Assembly (NCBI RefSeq): GCF_040096355.1
Contig: NZ_JBBMEX010000010.1
Location: forward strand, 1-64,000
Length of the DNA: 64,000 bases
Reading direction: 5' to 3'
From: Maccoyibacter intestinihominis
Lineage (GTDB): Bacteria > Bacillota > Clostridia > Lachnospirales > Lachnospiraceae
Shown here: in pieces, positions 53,314 through 62,094 of the stretch
How positions within the stretch are numbered: position 1 is the first letter of the stretch
How the letters are laid out: every line of letters starts with the position of its first letter
The notes under the pieces: generated by a model
Databases searched by the model: none
Told to the model about the DNA's origin: nothing
Seen by the model: only the letters and a program-made list of their open reading frames with translations
Position numbers and translations under genes: made by a program

Positions 53314-53718
53314 TTATTCATCATTGTCTAAGAAACGCATCTTGTTCTTCTCAAGGTCGTTTCCTGCATACTCGTATTTAGAACTATTCATAATTTTCAG
53401 ACACCGGCTGCAAAGTGTTCCGAAGGTAACTTTTGCTCCACATCTTGCACAACGGATGGATACCAATGCCCGCTTATCTCCATCTTCCTTATACTCAATC
53501 CTTCCTTCTTTGATCCACGCCTTCACTTTCTTTTGCGGGATTCCAAAATGCTCGGCTACCTGCATTTCCGTGACATCATTTTTACGAATGTAATCTCTGA
53601 CCTTATCAAACAGTTGGTTCTCCTCACATGTCGGGCAAAGCTCTGCTTCGTAGGTCGGTGAAAGCACTCTTCCACAATTCTTACAATATCTGTACGCGCC
53701 TTTATCCTCTTCTGTCAT
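53314..53718 (-). CDS. YvyF-like zinc-ribbon/HTH protein
   Basis: 134 aa. An N-terminal zinc ribbon (CKNCGRVL...CPTC), a winged-helix-like part (VTEMQVAEHFGIPQKKVKAWIKEGRIEY) and a second Cys cluster (CARCG...CSRC). This matches the flagellar-operon protein YvyF/TIGR03826 in layout. In Bacillus it is encoded near flgM; here it stands alone, with its own promoter. Role: putative regulator, not proven. Confidence 0.82.
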   Translation of the reverse strand: MTEEDKGAYRYCKNCGRVLSPTYEAELCPTCEENQLFDKVRDYIRKNDVTEMQVAEHFGIPQKKVKAWIKEGRIEYKEDGDKRALVSIRCARCGAKVTFGTLCSRCLKIMNSSKYEYAGNDLEKNKMRFLDNDE

Positions 53719-53753
53719 ATATCTTCACCGTCCCTCTTACTTACTTCTCTTCT

Positions 53754-53782
53754 ATGTTATCTGCAATGGATTCTATTGTCAA
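53754..53782 (-). promoter_or_regulatory. Promoter of the YvyF-like gene
   Basis: Minus-strand TTGACA (53782-53777), 17 bp, TAACAT (53759-53754). Confidence 0.65.
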
Positions 53783-53843
53783 GATATTGTCTATATTCAG
53801 GTAAAAAAATTGGAATGTTTTTCATTTTATACAATATCGGCTC

Positions 53844-53961
53844 TTGCATTTTCCATATTTAGGTGTTATACTTACCGCAGTAAATAAATAATGTAAGCCA
53901 CAGAGACGAATGAGCAAGGTAAAAAAGATGCGAGAGCATCCTTATTTTCCTGCTCTTTTTT
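53844..53961 (+). ncRNA. Candidate orphan small RNA
   Basis: TTGCAT (53844-53849), 17 bp and TATACT (53867-53872) form a promoter. About 40 nt later an extended hairpin starts (GAGCA...TGCTC, 53911-53954, with tetraloop GAGA on a GATGC/GCATC stem) and is followed by TTTTTTT. The transcript would be about 80 nt and holds no open frame worth calling. The next gene begins 350 nt further on behind its own promoter. I could not match it to a riboswitch class. Confidence 0.5.
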
Positions 53962-54230
53962 TGTATCTTGGTATGTAACTTCTGTCAATTTCCCTACCCA
54001 ATATTGATAGAATCTACATAGATTTGACGGCGATGCCGTCAACCCATTTCCAAATTCGCTTGCAGCAAATGACTTCGTAATATATACAGACTACCCGGTC
54101 TGTTGCTCATGAGGGGAGCTATTAAGAATATAGGCTGCAAACATATGGATTTCTCCCATCTGCATCCGGACATACCCCGCCGGATGCAGATTAATCCAAC
54201 CCAATCCAAAAACTGAATAATTCTTTTCAT
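53962..54230. other. Intergenic stretch with several small hairpins
   Basis: No convincing gene. Small inverted repeats are GACGGC-GAT-GCCGTC (54028-54042), ACAGAC-TACCCG-GTCTGT (54088-54105) and GCATCCGG...CCGGATGC (54163-54187). A 63-residue minus-strand frame (54039-54230) has no clear start site or family likeness. Confidence 0.5.
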
Positions 54231-54297
54231 TTTTCACTATTTCATATATAATGAAGGATAGGATGCCGGATGGCATACTGTCCTTTTATTTTTTTAT
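54224..54297 (+). promoter_or_regulatory. Promoter and leader terminator of the GlpP-like gene
   Basis: TATAAT at 54247-54252 with a weak TTTTCA -35 (54224-54229, 17 bp). The hairpin 54255-54284 (AGGA...TCCT enclosing ATGCC-GGAT-GGCAT) and a T-rich tract lie between the start point and the ATG, just before AAGGAGG. Such a leader is what an antiterminator would act on. Confidence 0.55.
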
Positions 54298-54312
54298 ACA
54301 AGGAGGTACTTT

Positions 54313-54879
54313 ATGCATTCTGAATTTATGGAAGCCTTAGAAAACTCTCCTGTCATCGCCGCCGTGAAGGATGATGACGGATTAAAAAAATGTTTAGAAA
54401 CCGATAGTTCCATTGTGTTTATTCTCTATGGCGATATCTGCAATATTCCTCAGATCGTAAAAACAGTCAAATCTGCCGGGAAGATTGCCATGGTGCATGT
54501 GGATCTGATCCACGGACTCAGCCCGAAAGAGATCGCCATTGATTTTATCCACCAATATACAAAAGCTGATGGTATTATTTCCACAAAGGCTCTGCTGATC
54601 AAACGTGCCAGCGAGCTTGATCTGTATACGATTCACCGTTTTTTTGTGATCGATTCCATGGCATACGAAAGTATTTTTAAAACCATGCGTACCGGAAAAC
54701 CGGACTGTATCGAGATTCTTCCTGCACTTATGCCAAAGGTCATTCAAAAGCTCTGCAAATCCTCGCCGATCCCGGTCATTGCCGGCGGTATGGTTTCAGA
54801 AAAAGAAGACATTATGGCTCTTTTACAGGCAGGTGCCGTTTCCGTCTCATCGACCAATCAGGAGACCTGGTTTATCTGA
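54313..54879 (+). CDS. glpP: Glycerol-3-phosphate-responsive antiterminator family protein
   Basis: 188 aa TIM-barrel-like protein of the GlpP family: FILYGDICNIPQIV, MVHVDLIHGLSPKEIAIDF, GIISTKALLIKRA, PVIAGGMVSEKEDI. In Bacillus, GlpP with glycerol 3-phosphate binds glpD leader RNA and prevents termination. No glpF, glpK or glpD is adjacent, so the target may be elsewhere or its own leader. AAGGAGG precedes the ATG. Repeat copy 3 starts right after the stop. Confidence 0.9.
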   Translation: MHSEFMEALENSPVIAAVKDDDGLKKCLETDSSIVFILYGDICNIPQIVKTVKSAGKIAMVHVDLIHGLSPKEIAIDFIHQYTKADGIISTKALLIKRASELDLYTIHRFFVIDSMAYESIFKTMRTGKPDCIEILPALMPKVIQKLCKSSPIPVIAGGMVSEKEDIMALLQAGAVSVSSTNQETWFI

Positions 54880-55202
54880 TATAATCAGGGGGTTCAAAAG
54901 GCGACTCACAACTTAGTGGCTGGCAACTTGCACAAAACCGGGACTGCTTTTGTGACTTTGGGAGAAAATTAGTAAATCTTAGTCTGGCTATTCATGTATA
55001 GTGTTTTGCTGCCATGGACGGCAGCAAAAGTCTTAGCACCCCATGGACGGGGTGTTTAAGACGTACGCGTCACTCCATCACAGCCTGACGCAGGCAGACT
55101 TAGATTTTCTTATTTTCGTACAACGGAACAAAACAGACCCGGATTTGTGCAAGTTGCCAATCAAAAAAACTTGAAATCGTCTTTCGACACTCTGATCCTA
55201 TA
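54880..55202 (+). repeat. 323 bp palindromic element, copy 3, with TwoAYGGAY-like hairpins
   Basis: It starts TATAATCAGG directly after the glpP stop and ends GACACTCTGATCCTATA. Loops ATGGAC at 55014-55019 and 55043-55048. The second stem closes with A-T where copy 1 has G-C. Same orientation as the other copies. The flank GAGCAAAAAA after it equals the flank of the composite repeat at 32177. Confidence 0.85.
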
Positions 55203-55206
55203 GAGC

Positions 55207-55256
55207 AAAAAACCGCCATCGGTTCCACTCAGGTTCCAATGACGGTTTTCTTTTTC
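55207..55256. terminator. Bidirectional terminator between copy 3 and the antiporter gene
   Basis: AAAACCGCCAT (55209-55219) pairs with ATGACGGTTTT (55239-55249, one mismatch), with an inner GGTTCCA...; A and T runs flank both sides. Confidence 0.85.
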
Positions 55257-55304
55257 TCTATCTTTTAAATACTGCCCTCTTATGTATTTCTCTGCCGGAA
55301 GATT

Positions 55305-56534
55305 CTAAATCCCTGCACCCTCTGCCGGAGCTGCCGGTGTATCCTGCGGTTTTTCTCCCTTAAATACCATACTTAAGAGAATTGGGGTGATCAGGGTTGT
55401 AACAATAACCACCAATACGATCGGTGCAAATAAGTCATCGCTTAACATGCCTGCCTGATAACCTTTCTGTGCCACGATCAAGGCAACCTCACCACGGGAG
55501 ATCATGCCGACACCAATCCGCAATGCTTCTTTATTGGTACACTTGCATATTTTAGCACCCAGACCGCATCCCACAACTTTTGACAAAATAGCAATGACTA
55601 ACAGGATGATGGAAAACAGGATCATGCTGCCGTTCAAACCATCTAAGTTGGTCTTCATTCCGATACTTGCAAAGAATACCGGTGAGAAGATTAAGTACGC
55701 AGGTATCTCAACTCTTCGATTGACATAAGTTTCGATCTTCATAGAGCAAAGCATCAGTCCTGCAAAATATGCACCTGTAATATCTGCGATTCCAAAGAAC
55801 TCTTCGGATACATATGCCATTAAGAAACAGAATGCCAATGCAAGGATTGCAGTTCTTCTCAATCGATCCTGTGACTCTAAGAATGGTTTCAGTTTTGCCA
55901 GTACAAACCAGATGACTGCGATCACAACAAAGTAAAGTGCAATCTTACCAAATACGGTTGCCGGATTGACACTGGTATCTTCTAAACTGGTTACGATTGT
56001 CAATACGATGATACCAAGGATATCGTCAATAATCGCTGCTCCTAAGATCGTAGAGCCGACCTTTCCTTTTAAATGTCCTAACTCTCGCAGCGTCTCGACC
56101 GTGATACTAACCGAGGTTGCCGTCAGCACCGTTCCGACAAATACTGCTTTCATACACTCATGAAAACTTGATACATCTACATGGAAGTATAATGCATATG
56201 CAATAAATCCTCCTGCTAACGGAACGATAACTCCACACATTGCAACAATAAAGGAAGCTACACCGTTTGCCTTTAATTCCGATAAATCGGTCTCAAGTCC
56301 TGCACAGAACATCAGTAAGATAACACCGATCTCTGCCATGTATGCTAAGAAATTTCCATCACTCTCCATCTGTACCAGATTCAATACGGATGGTCCTAAG
56401 ATAACGCCCGCCACCAAAGCACCTACAACCTGTGGCATCTTAACTTTTTTAGAAAAAATACCCAGTACTTTTGTGGAAACTAAAATAATCGCCAGAAACA
56501 GCAAAAAATTAAATGATTCCATATTGCTATTCAC
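55305..56534 (-). CDS. Cation:proton antiporter (CPA2 family)
   Basis: 409 aa with about 12 transmembrane segments. MPQVVGALVAGVILGPSVL near the start, GVILLMFCAGLETDL, TLTATSVSITVETLRELG and GAAIIDDILGIIVL (paired acidic residues of the transport site) are typical of NapA/KefB-type exchangers. There is no TrkA-N domain. It exchanges Na+ or K+ for H+; the ion cannot be told from sequence. Confidence 0.92.
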   Translation of the reverse strand: MNSNMESFNFLLFLAIILVSTKVLGIFSKKVKMPQVVGALVAGVILGPSVLNLVQMESDGNFLAYMAEIGVILLMFCAGLETDLSELKANGVASFIVAMCGVIVPLAGGFIAYALYFHVDVSSFHECMKAVFVGTVLTATSVSITVETLRELGHLKGKVGSTILGAAIIDDILGIIVLTIVTSLEDTSVNPATVFGKIALYFVVIAVIWFVLAKLKPFLESQDRLRRTAILALAFCFLMAYVSEEFFGIADITGAYFAGLMLCSMKIETYVNRRVEIPAYLIFSPVFFASIGMKTNLDGLNGSMILFSIILLVIAILSKVVGCGLGAKICKCTNKEALRIGVGMISRGEVALIVAQKGYQAGMLSDDLFAPIVLVVIVTTLITPILLSMVFKGEKPQDTPAAPAEGAGI

Positions 56535-57039
56535 TCCTTTTTATTTTCTTAATTACAGTCATGCAACTTCCCCGATATAAGCCTATATCTTCATGCGTTG
56601 ACTTTTCTGTTACATATAATACTCTCATTTGTTAAAAAAAGCCACCTAAATTTTATAAACATTTTTTAAGATTTTAATAGATTTTATTGTGAAAATTTAC
56701 GAATTTTTACAATAAACACAGGGATTTTGCGGATTTTAAGGGTGGTGCTAAAAGAATGTTAAGATTTTAACAAATTTGATAAAATGTACAAATAAAATCC
56801 AAAGATAAACTCTGATAAATCCTGATAAACTGGGAAAAGTCCTTAGGGCTTGCGGTTCCTAAGGACTTTCCGAGGAGTTTAGTTATGAAAATGTTAATCT
56901 ATATATAAGGTAATTGCTGCCTCATTCATTTGATGTTTTCATTATAGGAACTATTTATGACCAAACTGTGACGCAAAACTTAAAGGATTCTAAAATAAAT
57001 CTAAACCTTTCTTTTATATTTTTTATACTTGGTTAAGAT
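56535..57039. other. AT-rich intergenic region with repeats
   Basis: No gene. Three tandem 10 bp units GATAAAYNCT lie at 56804-56833; a 14 bp hairpin (GGAAAAGTCCTTAGG at 56833-56847 against CCTAAGGACTTTCC at 56858-56871) follows without a U tract. TTAAGATTTTAA occurs twice (56667-56678 and 56759-56770), which could be response-regulator sites. Confidence 0.5.
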
Positions 57040-59424
57040 TTACAGTTCCCAGTGCAGGCTGCTGCCCCTCTCCCCCTTAGAAACAACCAGCTTTTTCTCC
57101 ATCTGCTCCTTTAATTCATTGACATGCGAGATGATCCCGATCTGTCTTCCACTGCCGGTCAGTTCTTCTAAGACATTTAATGCCTGCGTTCTTGAGATGT
57201 CATCCAAAGAGCCAAAGCCTTCGTCGATAAACATCATTTCCAACTGTACCGCTCCCGCAGTCCTCTGCACAATGTCCGAAAGTCCCAGTGCCATCGAAAG
57301 TGCCGCCATGAATGCCTCTCCACCAGATAAGGTACGGACATCTCTGATCGCATTTGTAACCAGGCTGTGTACTACCAGATCCAATCCCTCATTTTTTCCC
57401 TTGCCGCTCTCCTGACCTTCTTTTAACTGTAAGACAAAGCTTCCACGGCTCATTTTGATCAGTCTTCGGTTTGCTTCCTTTAAGATCTGTTTAAAATACT
57501 TCCTCTGTACATAGGTCTCAAAGTCCATCTTCACACTTCCACTCAACCGTCCGTTTGCCGTGCGGTTCAGCGTATCTGCAACTGCTGCCTGCTCTTTGAA
57601 CTGCTCCCGTTTCGCATCATACTTTTGCAGGTTCTGACGGATACGCTCATTGATCTCCTGTGTGGTATGAAGCTGCCGCAGTCTGTCCTCTGCGTTTTGA
57701 ACCTCCTCCGACAGCTCTCTTTGCCGCTGTTTTTTCTCCGTAAGTTCCAGTGGCTTGCGACCCTCGGTCTCCTGTAACAGCTGTTCTTTCTGCCCTTTGT
57801 AGACTGCTTCCTGCTCCTGTGTCTGCGATAACTCTTCCTGTGTCTTTTTTACGGAAGATTCTAACTGCTGCTTTAACTGCCTGTTCTTTTCTAAGATTGC
57901 CATGGCTTCTTCTTTTCCTGAATAGACCAGATTCTTAGAAGTAAGCTCTAGCTCTTTTGCCGCCTCCGCTAAGAGTACCCGGATCTCCGTCTCTTCCTGC
58001 TGCCTTTTCGTATCGTAGGCACTTTTTGCTTCCATATATTGTCTCTCGCTCTGCTCCCGGTGTTCTTCTGCCTCTGTCCGTTTCTTCCTTGCCTTTTTCA
58101 CTTCTTCTTCGGATGGTGCATCCTCAGCCATTTTTGCCAGAGACGGATGATGTGTGGAGCCGCAGACCGGACATGGCATCCCTTCTTCTAAGTCCTTTGC
58201 TAAAATCCCTGCCTGCTCATGGAAAAATGCCTCATAAACACGCTCATACTCTGCTACGGCTTCTTTTGCCTTCGTAACCCAGATGTTCCACTCCTTTTGT
58301 GACGTTTCCATACGCTGCTTTAAGGTCCCAAGAACTCCCTGATCCTTTTCTAAATCCGCTAAACGTTTCTTTCCGCTTTTCTCTTTTTCCTTTGCCTGTT
58401 CTGCCTGTTCATAGAGCGGTAGGGAATGTTCAATGTCAGCGATCTCTTTTTGGATGCTCTCTCCTTTTTTTTCAAGTTCCTGCTTTGCAGCTTCATGTGC
58501 CTGTTTTGCAGTTTCTACTTTGTGTTGTAAATCTTTCAGTTGTTCCGTCACCATGTTTAAGTGTTCAAACTGACGGTTCACCTGCTCCTGCACGCTGATA
58601 TCTTTTGTCAGTTGTTCTACGGCTTTTGCTTTTTCATCTTTTATTTTCTGTACGTCCGTGGTTTCTTTTTTACAGGCTACGATATTTTCCTGTAACAGGC
58701 TTTGTACCTCTTCGCATGGAAAGAAGTCATGTTGTAAGAGTTCCTGCATTTTGAGCTTTCCGGCTTCATCCAACCGGACACCGGAGGCTTCCTGCCGCAG
58801 TGCCTGCTCCTGTTTTTCTAACTCATCCTTTAAGACAGAAGCCTGCTGCCGGAAGTAGTCCTGGATCTTCGCACAGTAACCGGTCTGAAAGATCTTAGAA
58901 AAGATTGCCTTTCGATCATCGGATTTTGTATACAACAGCTTTAGAAAATCGCCCTGTGCCAGCATAGCGGTCTGGGTGAACTGGTTGACATCCAGCCCCA
59001 CTAAATTCACGATTTCGCGGTCTGTCCCCTGCTTTTTCTCTGGGAACACCTGTCCGTCCGGCAGGATCAGCTCAACATTCTTTGGAATATTCCGCAGTGT
59101 GGTGTTACCGTTTTTCAATTCCTTTTGTATCTTATGCTTCGGATTTCTTCTCACCTGATAGATCTTTCCGTGGCTTAAAAACGTCAGTTTCACATAGGTT
59201 TCTGTCTTTGCATCTGCAAACTGACTGCGCATCATACTGCCGCTTCGTTCCCCGCCGCTGGTCTCATCATAGAGTGCATAGGCAATCCCATCAAAAATCG
59301 TCGTCTTTCCTGCTCCGGTATCTCCGGTGATCAGAAAGAGTCCGCTTCCCGCTTTTGTAAAATCCACCTCTACCAATCCGGCATACGAGCCAAAGGCAGA
59401 CATCTCTAACTTTAACGGTTTCAT
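57040..59424 (-). CDS. sbcC: Nuclease SbcCD subunit C
   Basis: 794 aa, shorter than the usual 1000 or so, mainly in the coiled coils. N-terminal ATPase half with Walker A GDTGAGKTTIFDGI, AQGDFLKLL, a central zinc hook CPVC near residue 420, and a C-terminal half with LSGGEAFMAALSMAL and MMFIDEGFGSLD. With SbcD it cuts hairpins and DNA ends. It overlaps sbcD by 4 bp. Confidence 0.95.
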   Translation of the reverse strand: MKPLKLEMSAFGSYAGLVEVDFTKAGSGLFLITGDTGAGKTTIFDGIAYALYDETSGGERSGSMMRSQFADAKTETYVKLTFLSHGKIYQVRRNPKHKIQKELKNGNTTLRNIPKNVELILPDGQVFPEKKQGTDREIVNLVGLDVNQFTQTAMLAQGDFLKLLYTKSDDRKAIFSKIFQTGYCAKIQDYFRQQASVLKDELEKQEQALRQEASGVRLDEAGKLKMQELLQHDFFPCEEVQSLLQENIVACKKETTDVQKIKDEKAKAVEQLTKDISVQEQVNRQFEHLNMVTEQLKDLQHKVETAKQAHEAAKQELEKKGESIQKEIADIEHSLPLYEQAEQAKEKEKSGKKRLADLEKDQGVLGTLKQRMETSQKEWNIWVTKAKEAVAEYERVYEAFFHEQAGILAKDLEEGMPCPVCGSTHHPSLAKMAEDAPSEEEVKKARKKRTEAEEHREQSERQYMEAKSAYDTKRQQEETEIRVLLAEAAKELELTSKNLVYSGKEEAMAILEKNRQLKQQLESSVKKTQEELSQTQEQEAVYKGQKEQLLQETEGRKPLELTEKKQRQRELSEEVQNAEDRLRQLHTTQEINERIRQNLQKYDAKREQFKEQAAVADTLNRTANGRLSGSVKMDFETYVQRKYFKQILKEANRRLIKMSRGSFVLQLKEGQESGKGKNEGLDLVVHSLVTNAIRDVRTLSGGEAFMAALSMALGLSDIVQRTAGAVQLEMMFIDEGFGSLDDISRTQALNVLEELTGSGRQIGIISHVNELKEQMEKKLVVSKGERGSSLHWEL

Positions 59425-60578
59425 TCTGCTCCCCCCTCTATGATCTCATTCCAGGCATCCTGTGCCGCCTCCTGCTCCGCTTCATTCATGCTTCTGCCCT
59501 GCACTGTTTCAAAAAATGAGGCAAACGATTCAAACAGGCTTTCGGTCTCCTCTTCTTCCTCATAAAGATCTAAAATCCTGCGTGTTCTTTCATTATCAAT
59601 ACGGATCTCTAAAATATGGTCAAACACCAGCTCTAACTGTTCCTTTGGCATATACGGTTCTTCTTCATCCGTTAAGGTAATGCTGACAAAATCTTTCGCA
59701 TGCTCTCTCTGCTCTAATACCTCCTGCAGTGTTCCCCGCAGCACACAAAGTTCCCGCAGCGGCTTTAACTGCTTTTTTCGTACAACCGGCTCCTGTCCTT
59801 TTTCTCCTAATTCCACAATCTGAAAAGATTTCTCATGGGATGCTTCACTTACGGAATATTTAAGTGGTGTTCCTGAATAGTAACACTGTCCTTTTCCAAT
59901 CCTCTGTGCCCTGTGGATATGACCAAGTGCCACATAGTCAAAATCCTCTAACAGTCTCGTATCGATCTCATCAATCCCGCCCGCCATGCGGATCTCCGAA
60001 TCACAGGTGAGTGGCTCGCTGCCACCGGATAAATAGAACTGATGTGACAATAGAACGTTTCGTTTTGTTGTATCTATTTCTTCCTCTTCTAATAATTTTT
60101 TCACTGCATCTTCATAGCTGTCTATTTTTTCTTCTTCGTATTTTTTTCGCAGATGCGACGGTTTGGTAAATGGCAGCAGATAAAAGCATACTTCCCCGGC
60201 AGGATCCGTCATCGTCACTTTTCGGATCTTTTCGTCTGTTTCCCGCGGTGGCAGACCGGCAATGAATACACCCTCTTTTTCTAAGAGTTCCCGTGCAAAT
60301 TCTAACCGCTCCCCACTGTCATGGTTTCCCGCAATGATAAGGATCAGTGCCTTTGGCAGTGTCTCCTTTAACTCTGTTAAAAACCAGTCAAACAGACTGA
60401 CCGCCTCTGCAGACGGAATCGTTTTATCATAAATATCGCCACATAACAGAACGGCATCCGGCTGTTCCTCCTTTGCCGCTTCCAAAATCTGGTGAAAGAC
60501 GTATTTTTGATCTTCTAAAAGTGAATAATAAAATAAATGTTTTCCAATATGCAGATCACTTAAATGAAAAAATTTCAT
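59421..60578 (-). CDS. sbcD: Nuclease SbcCD subunit D
   Basis: 385 aa metallophosphatase. The opening HLSDLHIGK, LCGDIYDK, GNHDSGERL and the final SHQF and ALGHIHRAQ motifs provide the two-metal site. GGAGGAG precedes the ATG. The LexA-like box at 60639-60650 lies 60 nt upstream. Confidence 0.95.
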   Translation of the reverse strand: MKFFHLSDLHIGKHLFYYSLLEDQKYVFHQILEAAKEEQPDAVLLCGDIYDKTIPSAEAVSLFDWFLTELKETLPKALILIIAGNHDSGERLEFARELLEKEGVFIAGLPPRETDEKIRKVTMTDPAGEVCFYLLPFTKPSHLRKKYEEEKIDSYEDAVKKLLEEEEIDTTKRNVLLSHQFYLSGGSEPLTCDSEIRMAGGIDEIDTRLLEDFDYVALGHIHRAQRIGKGQCYYSGTPLKYSVSEASHEKSFQIVELGEKGQEPVVRKKQLKPLRELCVLRGTLQEVLEQREHAKDFVSITLTDEEEPYMPKEQLELVFDHILEIRIDNERTRRILDLYEEEEETESLFESFASFFETVQGRSMNEAEQEAAQDAWNEIIEGGAE

Positions 60579-60638
60579 AGCTCCTCCTTTTCTATCTGTA
60601 CGAGTCCGCTTCGCTATGTTATACTAACATCATAAACA

Positions 60639-60650
60639 AAACATTTGTTC
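60639..60650. promoter_or_regulatory. LexA (SOS) box between sbcDC and dinB
   Basis: AAACATTTGTTC, i.e. GAACAAATGTTT on the minus strand, close to the Gram-positive LexA consensus GAAC-N4-GTTC. It overlaps the likely -35 region of sbcDC (TATAAC at 60624-60619) and lies about 160 nt before dinB. Confidence 0.6.
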
Positions 60651-60810
60651 TTGTCCAGTGGATTTTTTATCCGACATTTTTATTTGACGGAACAGACCTA
60701 TTTTATTAGGAAGAGATTCAGAACAAATTCAGAATGAGTTTTAGGACAAAATTTAGAACAAATTTTAGAAAGAGTTTTAGAAAGAAATCTGCAAAAAGGA
60801 GATTTGGAAC

Positions 60811-62022
60811 TTGGAACCGGTTATTTTTCATATTGACGTAAATTCCGCTTTTTTAAGCTGGACTGCCATTGAACAACTGAAAAATGGAAGCACGGTCGAT
60901 CTGCGCACAATCCCGTCCATTATCGGCGGAGACCGTGAGAGCCGCCATGGGATCGTACTGGCAAAATCTACTTCTGCGAAAACGTTCGGTATCAAAACCG
61001 GCGAACCGGTCGCACATGCTCTTCGAAAATGCGAATCCCTGGTTATCGCACGTCCGGATCATGCGATGTACCGTCAGTATTCCAAGCAGCTTATGACGCT
61101 TCTGCGTACGTTTACACCGGACATTGAACAGCTTTCCATTGATGAATGTTTTTTGGACTTTACACCGATCGCCTATCAATACAAATCTCCGATTGCCGGA
61201 GCCACCCTTATTTCTAAGACTGTCAAAGAGCAACTTGGCTTTACCGTTAACATCGGGATCGCACCGAATAAGCTGCTCGCTAAGATGGCAAGTGATTTTG
61301 AAAAACCAGACCGCATCCACACGCTCTGGAAAGAAGAGATCCCGAAAAAACTCTGGCCGCTTCCTATCGAGGATCTTTATATGGTAGGAAGATCCAGCTC
61401 TGCCAGACTGCGTTCTCTTGGGATCACAACGATCGGAGAACTCGCACATACCGACAAAGATTTTTTAATACGGGAATTCAAAAGCCATGGGCTGCTCATG
61501 TGGGAATATGCCAACGGGATTGCTCCCGCAGAAGTACACAGCACTGTTGAAAAATTAAAAGGTGTCGGCAATTCCACGACTTTGGCACAGGACGTTTCGA
61601 ATGCCGACGATGCCAAAAAAGTGCTGCTTGCCTTAGCGGAACAGGTCTCTTCGAGGCTCCGAAAGTCCAATCAGCTTGCACAGTCCGTAACCGTGGAGAT
61701 CAAATACAGCACGTTTCAACGTACCTCGCACCAGAAGGTGCTGCTCTTTCCCACGAATTCGACCCAGCCGATCTATGAGCTCTCCTGCCGTCTCTTTGAT
61801 GAGCTTTGGAACCACACTCCGATACGGCTGCTCGGTATCCGCACCGGAAAACTCTTAGATGAGGATGCACCGGTCCAGATGACTCTGTTTGACTCCGGTT
61901 ATTTAGAAGCAAAATCCGAAAAGCAGCAGAAATTAGATGCTGCCTTGGATCAGATCAAATCCCGCTATGGAGAAAATGCTGTCATACGCGGCAGTTTTTT
62001 CCCTGAAAAAGAAGAACCCTGA
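60811..62022 (+). CDS. dinB: DNA polymerase IV (Y-family)
   Basis: 403 aa. Start is TTG at 60811 with AAAAGGAG nine nt before it; this gives LEPVIFHIDVNSAF, matching the family start. Palm motifs HIDVNSAF and LSIDECFLDF carry the catalytic acids; GIAPNKLLAKMASD and the helix-hairpin-helix part follow, and there is a late beta-clamp-like peptide (VQMTLF). It copies damaged DNA with low fidelity. Upstream are AGAA-rich short repeats (60709-60790). Confidence 0.93.
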   Translation: MEPVIFHIDVNSAFLSWTAIEQLKNGSTVDLRTIPSIIGGDRESRHGIVLAKSTSAKTFGIKTGEPVAHALRKCESLVIARPDHAMYRQYSKQLMTLLRTFTPDIEQLSIDECFLDFTPIAYQYKSPIAGATLISKTVKEQLGFTVNIGIAPNKLLAKMASDFEKPDRIHTLWKEEIPKKLWPLPIEDLYMVGRSSSARLRSLGITTIGELAHTDKDFLIREFKSHGLLMWEYANGIAPAEVHSTVEKLKGVGNSTTLAQDVSNADDAKKVLLALAEQVSSRLRKSNQLAQSVTVEIKYSTFQRTSHQKVLLFPTNSTQPIYELSCRLFDELWNHTPIRLLGIRTGKLLDEDAPVQMTLFDSGYLEAKSEKQQKLDAALDQIKSRYGENAVIRGSFFPEKEEP

Positions 62023-62094
62023 CTATTGTATTTTCCCCGAAATTGGCTTAAAATGGAACTGTTTGAGTTAAAATCACAAAAAGAGGAGGATTGT

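Noticed and set aside
53879..53961. Known riboswitch (c-di-GMP, preQ1, fluoride, glycine, ZTP classes)
   Set aside because: None of the conserved core sequences I know fits, and no gene follows directly.
54039..54276. Two overlapping minus-strand frames of about 60 residues
   Set aside because: They lie in hairpin-rich intergenic DNA without ribosome binding sites.
25546..55202. CRISPR array or insertion sequence
   Set aside because: The repeats are three dispersed 323 bp palindromes without spacers, cas genes or a transposase.
57040..59424. SbcC as a truncated gene
   Set aside because: At 794 residues it is short, but both ATPase halves and the zinc hook are intact, so only the coiled coils are shorter.
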